A stretch of 6,161 bases of DNA. Origin: Oscillospiraceae bacterium. Its GTDB lineage: Bacteria > Bacillota > Clostridia > Saccharofermentanales > Saccharofermentanaceae. Each line of letters opens with the position of its first letter. The stretch's first letter is position 1. The notes below the pieces were generated by a model that was not told the origin of the DNA, made no database searches, and saw only the letters and a program-made list of their open reading frames with translations. The stretch is from assembly GCA_902767145.1 (NCBI GenBank), contig CACXGG010000268.1, positions 1 to 6,161 on the forward strand, in the 5' to 3' direction. Positions 5,669-6,161 of the stretch are shown in pieces. Made by a program: the position numbers and the translations under genes.

Positions 5669-6161
5669 ATGGGTTTATTCGACAAGGCTTCTGATTGCGG
5701 AGTAGTCTTCAAGGACATCAACTTCAGGAGCAAGAGTGAGATCAAGAGGATCATGAAGGACGTCCAGAAGGTTCTGGACCTTCAGGAGGAATATGAGGCT
5801 AAGTCCCATGCAGAGCTCCTTGCAAAGACTGAGGAACTCAAGAAGAGATATCAGGACGGTGAGTCTCTGGACAGCATGCTCCCCGAGGCATTCGCTACAG
5901 TTAGGGCTGCTTCCTGGCACGTTCTCAAGATGAGACCTTATCCCGTACAGGTCATCGGTGGAATCATCCTCCATCAGGGCCGTATCGCCGAGATGAGGAC
6001 AGGTGAAGGTAAGACGCTCGTTGCTACAATGCCTGTTTACCTCAATGCTCTTACAGGAAAGGGCGTTCACGTCGTAACTGTCAACGATTACCTGGCAAAG
6101 CGTGACTCCGAGTGGATGGGTAAGGTCTACAGATTCCTCGGACTTACGGTCGGACTTATCA
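5669..6161 (+). CDS. secA: Preprotein translocase ATPase SecA, 3'-truncated by the window edge
   Basis: SecA is the cytoplasmic motor that drives unfolded preproteins through the SecYEG channel by ATP hydrolysis. The first 164 residues are visible of a usual ~850-900. The start MGLFDK is typical. The nucleotide-binding domain 1 signatures follow in order: the Q-motif region with Gln94 ([10 protein letters not shown]), the Walker A sequence MRTGEGKT with Lys115, then [22 protein letters not shown] and EWM, close to consensus. The helix at about 22-70 before it is charged, as in other SecAs. It starts 5 nt after the YerC-like stop, with AAAGGA about 11 nt upstream and AAGG only 3 nt upstream, so translation is probably coupled. 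Codons are biased as in pheT, suggesting high expression. It is probably transcribed from the promoter at 4989-5017. The rest lies beyond the window. Confidence 0.98.
   Translation, partial: MGLFDKASDCGVVFKDINFRSKSEIKRIMKDVQKVLDLQEEYEAKSHAELLAKTEELKKRYQDGESLDSMLPEAFATVRAASWHVLKMRPYPVQVIGGIILHQGRIAEMRTGEGKTLVATMPVYLNALTGKGVHVVTVNDYLAKRDSEWMGKVYRFLGLTVGLI

Noticed and set aside
5675..6070. 131-aa ORF antisense to secA
   Set aside because: It lies wholly opposite a strongly conserved secA sequence, with no family resemblance or ribosome binding site.

Overview
The window looks like chromosomal DNA from a Bacillota bacterium of class Clostridia, probably a gut- or rumen-type Lachnospiraceae or Oscillospiraceae relative. 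This is inferred from the style of PheT and SecA, the strong AAGGAGG ribosome binding sites, the YerC-type TrpR-family protein and a Firmicutes-type Tad (TadE/DUF5702) module. The species cannot be named from the sequence. All recognisable genes are on the + strand.

Layout: (1) The 3' four-fifths of pheT, the phenylalanine-tRNA ligase beta subunit, ends in a strong intrinsic terminator. (2) A gene-free stretch of about 430 bp follows. It is rich in short repeats: four copies of GTAGATACA in two pairs around a bulged hairpin, then three copies of ATTCTCCGAA that form two mutually exclusive inverted repeats, one overlapping a TATAAT box. (3) A three-gene overlapping operon encodes secreted, pilin-like proteins: a 95-aa single-TM protein with a near-prepilin N-terminus, a 448-aa DUF5702-like protein, and a 330-aa TadE-like pseudopilin. 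(4) A short AT-rich gap holds a good promoter (TTGTCT-N17-TAAAAT). (5) A housekeeping-type cluster follows: a 77-aa single-TM protein, a YerC/TrpR-like regulator and the start of secA.

Most notable is the TadE-like protein. Its last ~120 residues closely resemble the nuclease domain at the C-terminus of contact-dependent inhibition toxins (CdiA-CT type). Two positions I would expect to be catalytic (Asp in the F-P-V-I-D motif and Lys in the S-I-K-S-[IML]-D motif) are Asn and Val here. The reading is a pseudopilin carrying a toxin-derived, probably inactive, domain on its exported side. No Tad motor (TadA/TadB/TadC), Flp pilin or prepilin peptidase lies in the window, so this is an orphan or satellite module that would need export machinery encoded elsewhere. 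A second oddity is the YerC-like protein, whose helix-turn-helix is split by about 25 extra hydrophilic, lysine-rich residues. The family identifications were made by eye without searches.
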